Shown here: piece after piece, positions 6,110 to 8,606 of the stretch
How positions within the stretch are numbered: position 1 is the stretch's first letter
Layout: the number at the start of each line of letters is the position of its first letter
Assembly (NCBI GenBank): GCA_029861675.1
Contig: JAOTYV010000211.1
Coordinates: 1 to 8,606 of the forward strand
Direction: 5' to 3'
DNA: 8,606 nt
Source of the DNA: Alphaproteobacteria bacterium
GTDB taxonomy: Bacteria; Pseudomonadota; Alphaproteobacteria; UBA8366
Notes under the pieces: generated by a model
Database searches by the model: none
Told to the model about the DNA's origin: nothing
Seen by the model: only the letters and a program-made list of their open reading frames with translations
Translations under genes and position numbers: made by a program

Positions 6110-6661
6110 ATGGATGGCAGCACGCGGAACACGCGCACGGTGCGCGTCTATAATCCCACCGCCGATGAAACCGATAGCCAGGATTCGCTGGCCGGTCGTT
6201 TCGATAGCCTCGATGGCAAGGTCATTGGCTTGCTCAACAATACCAAGGACCGTACCGAAATCATTTTCGAAGTGGTTGAAGCGCGCCTCAAGGAACGTTT
6301 TCCCGGCGTCGAGGTGCGGCATTACCGAAAAGAAAGCGTCAGCGGTGCACGGCCCGAGATGTTCGCGGCGATCAAGGCCGATTGCGACGGGGTCGTTACC
6401 GCCCTCGGGGATTGAGGGTCATGCACGTCGTGGAGTGTCCATGACAGCATGACGTTCGAACGGGAAGGCCTTGCGACCGGTACCATCGTCACCACGGTGT
6501 TCGCCGAATACGGCCGGCTGCTGACCAAGTTGCAAAGCATGGAGACATTGCCGCTGATCGTCATACCGCACCCGATCTCGGCGCGGCCGGTGGACGAAGT
6601 GCAGGGTGTCGCGCGCGCCGCGTCCGACGCGATCGTCGACTCGCTGCTCAACCCGGCGTAG
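6110..6661 (+). CDS. UGSC family selenoprotein, in-frame TGA (6413-6415) read as selenocysteine
   Basis: Reading through the TGA gives one 183-residue protein. The N-terminal half has the family pattern: a polar leader, then DGKVIGLLNNTKDRTE (35-50), a helix, VEVRHYRKE (68-76) and IKADCDGVVTALGD (88-101). Then comes U102-G-S-C105-T-S-W-S-V-H-D, the motif that names the UGSC family, and the usual ending MTFEREGLATGTIVTTVF with LPLIVIPHPI and a C-terminal helix. The same frame runs on both sides of the TGA with unchanged codon character. Sec102 and Cys105 form a U-x-x-C pair like a redox-active C-x-x-C, so a thiol/selenol redox or peroxide-type role is likely, but the biochemical function of the family is not established. 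AGGAG (6097-6101) lies eight bases before ATG 6110. Routine annotation would split it at 6415 or call a pseudogene. A SECIS hairpin follows the TGA; a partner gene follows the stop by seven bases. Confidence 0.93.
6418..6453 (+). promoter_or_regulatory. Bacterial SECIS element directing selenocysteine insertion at 6413-6415
   Basis: Two bases after the TGA begins a two-part hairpin. The outer stem is 7 bp, GTCATGC (6418-6424) with GCATGAC (6447-6453). A small internal loop follows (AC at 6425-6426 against A at 6446). The inner stem is 8 bp, GTCGTGGA (6427-6434) with TCCATGAC (6438-6445), including one G-U pair. The apical loop is GUG (6435-6437), beginning 20 bases after the TGA. Bacterial SECIS elements lie inside the coding sequence just after the UGA and present a G or GU in a small apical loop at about this distance for SelB binding; this one fits. 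Pairing was done by hand, without energy calculation. Confidence 0.85.
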
Positions 6662-6668
6662 CGCCGCC

Positions 6669-7775
6669 GTGGCGGGTCCCCAGGACAACGACGGGAAGTT
6701 TCTGGATCTTCCGGATTCGCCTTATGCGGTTTATGAGCACTTTTGTGCAAATGGTTGGACCGATGGGCTTCCCATCATCCCGCCAACCGAGGACCTGGTG
6801 GGCGAGACCTTGCGTTATACCGATCGCGCGCCGGAGGAAATCATCGTTGAGCTGCCGCCCAAGGGGGGCGCGGCGACGGTTGAAAAGATCGCCGTCAGCG
6901 CGGTCATGGCGGGCTGCAAACCGGAATATTTGCCGGTGCTCGTCGCCGCGGCCGAGGCGGTTGCCGAACCGCAATACAATCTCTATGGCCGGCAGACTAC
7001 GACGCATCCCGGTGCGCATCTGGTCATCATAAATGGCCCCGTGCGGCACGAACTCGATGTCAACTGTCACCGCAACGTCCTCGGCCAGGGTTTTCGCGCC
7101 AACGCCACGATCGGCAGGGCGCTGCGGTTGCTGCTGATCAATGTCGGCGGCGGCGTGCCGGCCGTGACCGATATGGCAACGCATGGCCATCCCGGGAAAT
7201 ACAGCTACTGCATCGGCGAGGATGAAGAGGGCAGTCCGTGGGCGCCGCTGCATGGCGACCGCGGTTTCGATCCGGGAACCAGTACGGTCACGCTGTATTG
7301 CGGTGAGGCCCCGCATAACGTGAACGACCTCGTGAGTAAGACGCCGGAATTGTATCTCGGCAGTGGGGCGTCGGCGATGGCGCATCTCGGCGCGAACAGC
7401 CTTTACCGCAGCGGTCTGGAAAGCGAGCAAATGTTGCTGATGACTGCCGAATCCGCGCATTGGCTCGACGAGCGCGGCTGGAGCAAGTCGGACGTCCAGC
7501 GGTATCTGTTCGAAACCGCGCGGCAGCCGGTGGGCAAGTTGCGTGACCGCGGCGGTTGGGGCACGACGCCGATGGCGGCATGCGTCGATCCTGACGACGA
7601 CGATTGCATGGCGCCGATCGTCTCCAAACCGGAAGACATCTTGATCGTAATCGCCGGCGGTCCCGGACGCCACATGAACGCGATCCTCAACGCCAGCTAT
7701 AACCTCAGCGTCACCAAACCGATCGTGCGGAAAGACGGCGCGCCGCTCGGCGCCGTGCGGGATTTGCTCGCGTAG
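6669..7775 (+). CDS. Conserved protein of unknown function, co-transcribed with the UGSC selenoprotein
   Basis: A 368-residue soluble protein. I do not recognise a named domain, but the sequence resembles a conserved family of uncharacterised proteins that I recall with the same core; this is unverified. Distinct motifs are GWTDGLPIIPPT (29-40), VEKIAVSAVMAGCKPEYLPV (71-90), TTHPGAHLVIINGP (111-124), LGQGFRANATIGRALRLLLIN (138-158), THGHPGKYSYC (171-181), the APHNVND segment (215-220) and a late PEDILIVIAGGPGRHMN strand (321-337) that looks like a ligand-binding loop. Seven cysteines include C83 in the MAGC motif, which could be a redox partner. There is no signal peptide or membrane segment. 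The GTG at 6669 is chosen because it lies seven bases after the selenoprotein stop and the frame before it overlaps that gene; no strong ribosome binding site is seen, so translational coupling is likely. A GTG at 6606 inside the upstream gene is the alternative. Confidence 0.75.
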   Translation: MAGPQDNDGKFLDLPDSPYAVYEHFCANGWTDGLPIIPPTEDLVGETLRYTDRAPEEIIVELPPKGGAATVEKIAVSAVMAGCKPEYLPVLVAAAEAVAEPQYNLYGRQTTTHPGAHLVIINGPVRHELDVNCHRNVLGQGFRANATIGRALRLLLINVGGGVPAVTDMATHGHPGKYSYCIGEDEEGSPWAPLHGDRGFDPGTSTVTLYCGEAPHNVNDLVSKTPELYLGSGASAMAHLGANSLYRSGLESEQMLLMTAESAHWLDERGWSKSDVQRYLFETARQPVGKLRDRGGWGTTPMAACVDPDDDDCMAPIVSKPEDILIVIAGGPGRHMNAILNASYNLSVTKPIVRKDGAPLGAVRDLLA

Positions 7776-7879
7776 TCTTGGCATCCAATGGCGCCATCGT
7801 GTTCCCATTGCACGTGCGTGCTATGCTCCGGACATGGGCGTTGCTGCCGTAAGCGCCCGGTCAAACAAGGAGATATGCC

Positions 7880-8278
7880 ATGGCGAAACTGCGACACGTG
7901 GCGATTACCGTGCCGGACCCGGAAGCAACCGCAGCCTTTTACCAAAAATCCTTCGAAATGGAGCGGGTTTATGAGTCCAAATTCGGCGTGCTGCTGTCGG
8001 ACGGGACGGTCAGCCTCGCAATCCTGAACTTTCCCGACGACAAGACCGCGGGCGATGAACGGGGGAAGGACTTCTTCGGATTGCATCATATCGGTTTCGT
8101 CGTCGACGATCTGGAAGACGCGGGCAAGACCGTCACGGATAACGGCGCGAAATATCACATGCGTATTCCGAGCCGCCAGCACTCCGACACGGAACAAAAA
8201 TATCGCGACCCGAACGGCGTGGTGTTCGATCTCGTGAACGAGAATTACGCGACCAAGGTGTGGAAGGCGAAGGCCTGA
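7880..8278 (+). CDS. VOC superfamily (glyoxalase / bleomycin-resistance / dioxygenase fold) protein
   Basis: A 132-residue single-module protein of the vicinal oxygen chelate fold. Its two beta-alpha-beta-beta-beta halves are visible: residues 1-52, starting KLRHVAITVPDPEATAAFY, and 64-124, starting FGLHHIGFVVDDLEDAG. Likely metal ligands are His6, His70 and an acidic residue, Asp117, in the strand GVVFDLV where a Glu is more usual. Ile/Leu-rich strands and the YRDPNG turn (108-113) are typical. Members include glyoxalase I, methylmalonyl-CoA epimerase and extradiol dioxygenases; the substrate cannot be told from this sequence. AAGGAG (7867-7872) lies seven bases before ATG 7880. The 104-bp gap after the previous gene leaves open whether it shares that transcript. 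Confidence 0.85.
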   Translation: MAKLRHVAITVPDPEATAAFYQKSFEMERVYESKFGVLLSDGTVSLAILNFPDDKTAGDERGKDFFGLHHIGFVVDDLEDAGKTVTDNGAKYHMRIPSRQHSDTEQKYRDPNGVVFDLVNENYATKVWKAKA

Positions 8279-8290
8279 TCGCGCGGGCTT

Positions 8291-8332
8291 TAGACCATTT
8301 CTTGTCGAAATTGACTCAAGTGAAACGGTCTA
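8291..8332. terminator. Inverted repeat between convergent genes, probable bidirectional terminator
   Basis: TAGACCATTTC (8291-8301) and GAAACGGTCTA (8322-8332) pair over 11 bases with one mismatch, which becomes a G-U pair on the minus-strand RNA. CTTG/CAAG bases can extend the stem inward. It lies in the 114-bp gap between the VOC gene and the convergent Rid-family gene, where a two-way terminator is expected. A further ACCGTTTC at 8366-8373 could pair with the same GAAACGGT in an alternative fold. Confidence 0.5.
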
Positions 8333-8392
8333 TCGCTTTATTCTGGCGCAAATACGTCGTCGCGAACCGTTTCGGCACGCTCGGGATTAGCT

Positions 8393-8606
8393 TTAGGTCG
8401 CGGCCTGTTGCGGGTCGCGTTTGAGCGCAAAGGTGAGTTCGAGAAGTACCGGCGATTGGCGCGGCAGGCGGGAGACGCCGATGACGGAGCGGGGATGCCG
8501 GCCCGCGTCGCCGTACAGCGCGATCAGCAACCCGGAGGCGGCATCGGCAATGTCGGAAATTTGCTCGAACCCGTCGGCGGCGGCGACATAGCAGTCCATG
8601 CGCAAG
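8393..8606 (-). CDS. Rid family (YjgF/YER057c/UK114) protein, C-terminal part (5' end beyond window)
   Basis: The last 70 codons are visible. The segment MDCYVAAADGFEQISDIADA corresponds to the Rid helix that follows the V-x-x-V-x-V-Y strand. The end, GRHPRSVIGVSRLPRQSPV then LLELTFAL, matches the conserved P-x-R-S-x-x-x-V-x-x-L-P and final E-x-x-A-like strand of the family. The Arg of the HPRS motif is the position of the substrate-binding arginine of E. coli RidA. RidA hydrolyses reactive enamine/imine intermediates such as 2-aminoacrylate; other Rid subfamilies have different or unknown substrates, so the precise activity is open. The gene is convergent with the VOC gene. Confidence 0.8.
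   Translation of the reverse strand, partial: LRMDCYVAAADGFEQISDIADAASGLLIALYGDAGRHPRSVIGVSRLPRQSPVLLELTFALKRDPQQAAT

Noticed and set aside
6413..6415. TGA as an ordinary stop codon or nonsense mutation ending a 101-residue protein
   Set aside because: The downstream frame continues directly with the conserved G-S-C-T-S-W motif and coding-like composition to a proper stop at 6661, and a SECIS-like hairpin follows the TGA. A pseudogene would not be expected to have both.
6648..7808. Long antisense ORF of 386 codons opposite the 368-residue partner gene
   Set aside because: It mirrors a strongly coding plus-strand gene in GC-rich DNA, is rich in Arg and His, resembles no family and has no ribosome binding site.

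Overview
The window is GC-rich DNA (G/C-favoured third codon positions, strong AGGAGG-type ribosome binding sites) with the gene content of a proteobacterium, most likely an alphaproteobacterium. The lineage is inferred from composition and gene families only. It holds ten genes, two of them cut by the window edges. There are no rRNA or tRNA genes, insertion sequences or CRISPR arrays.

Positions 1-1924 lie on the minus strand: the N-terminal part of an NnrS-type membrane protein (nitric oxide resistance), a short coding remnant overlapping its start, an outer-membrane beta-barrel protein of the phenol-degradation 'transporter' type, and a small exported protein with a hexapeptide-repeat basic tail and a clear intrinsic terminator behind it. 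A divergent AT-rich spacer leads to plus-strand genes: a TVP38/TMEM64 (VTT) membrane protein, a CaiB/BaiF family CoA-transferase followed by a perfect 15-bp hairpin, a CBS-CBS-BON regulatory protein, and a small cysteine-rich, probably zinc-binding protein.

The main result is at 6110-6661. Ordinary ORF calling sees two unrelated fragments, because an in-frame TGA lies at 6413-6415. Reading through that TGA gives one continuous 183-residue protein with the motif G-D-U-G-S-C-T-S-W, the signature of the UGSC selenoprotein family. Directly behind the TGA is a two-part hairpin (6418-6453) with a GUG apical loop about 20 nt downstream, as expected of a bacterial SECIS element. The TGA is therefore read as selenocysteine (Sec102), not as a stop.

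Seven bases after the selenoprotein stop begins a 368-residue conserved protein of unknown function, probably co-transcribed and perhaps its partner. A VOC-fold metalloenzyme-like gene follows with its own strong ribosome binding site. The window ends with a convergent Rid-family (YjgF/UK114) gene fragment, separated from the VOC gene by an inverted-repeat spacer. No Sec-synthesis genes (selA, selB, selC, selD) are present, so the selenium machinery must be encoded elsewhere in the genome.
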